In this document: positions 63,971 to 64,000 of the stretch, piece after piece
Position numbering within the stretch: the first letter of the stretch is position 1
Layout of the letters: each line of letters starts with the position of its first letter
Assembly: GCA_964023275.1 (NCBI GenBank)
Contig: OZ029913.1
Span: forward strand, 57,761,858-57,825,857
Origin: Norana najaformis
Taxonomy: Eukaryota; Annelida; Clitellata; Crassiclitellata; Hormogastridae
Direction: 5' to 3'
DNA length: 64,000 bases
The notes under the pieces: model-generated
What the model saw: only the letters and a program-made list of their open reading frames with translations
What the model was told of the DNA's origin: nothing
The model's database searches: none
Position numbers and translations under genes: made by a program

Positions 63971-64000
63971 CCTTGACAAGTCCAATGACGCACGTATTAT

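Overview
This window is animal nuclear DNA from an invertebrate. It has split genes with GT-AG introns, many tRNA-derived SINEs and MITEs, and very many microsatellites. The species cannot be fixed from the sequence. A receptor-like protein carrying paired cysteine-rich DB modules fits a non-vertebrate bilaterian; DB modules are best known from nematodes, but the SINE-rich repeat landscape looks more like a marine ecdysozoan or lophotrochozoan. There are no prokaryotic features and no CRISPR array. Exon models were built by hand from splice motifs, reading-frame continuity and domain content. Repeat boundaries are approximate, and the SINE family letters A-F and T are local labels.

Layout. 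(1) 1454-3876, minus: an SLC16-type monocarboxylate transporter, with its last exon beyond the left edge. (2) 3.9-7.8 kb: repeats, including a hAT-like MITE with an 8-bp target duplication. (3) 7865-8533, plus: a 222-aa coiled-coil protein of unknown function behind a CTG repeat. (4) 9540-13131, minus: three 3'-terminal exons of an unrecognised gene, with introns made largely of microsatellites. (5) 14504-18066, minus: a two-exon gene for an 854-aa predicted secreted protein with basic cleavage sites and repeated motifs. (6) 18.1-25.9 kb: intergenic, with SINEs and MITEs. (7) 25960-60395, minus: one 31-exon gene filling more than half of the window. (8) 60.4-64 kb: repeats and a Tigger/pogo-like remnant.

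The large gene encodes a predicted type I membrane protein of about 1430 residues. Its order is signal peptide, Ig, DB-DB, FN3, linker, DB-DB, FN3-FN3, DB-DB, FN3, Ig-Ig, linker, DB-DB, FN3-FN3, transmembrane helix, and a tail with an FxNPxY motif. All 31 exons join in frame (4293 nt, 1431 codons). It resembles the nematode Ig-like and fibronectin type-III domain-containing family (C. elegans C25G4.10 type) and probably acts in adhesion or signalling at the cell surface.

The most unusual signals are in this gene. Two exon ends together with their 5' splice sites have been amplified into tandem arrays (7 x 43 bp and 5 x 112 bp). A third array consists of three 30-nt, frame-preserving, exon-like units. 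A 3.1-kb, 62-bp minisatellite sits in the intron that splits an FN3 domain. Also notable are the secreted precursor, the LINE/SINE shared 3' tail, and a common GCGCTATA 3' core across several short repeat families.
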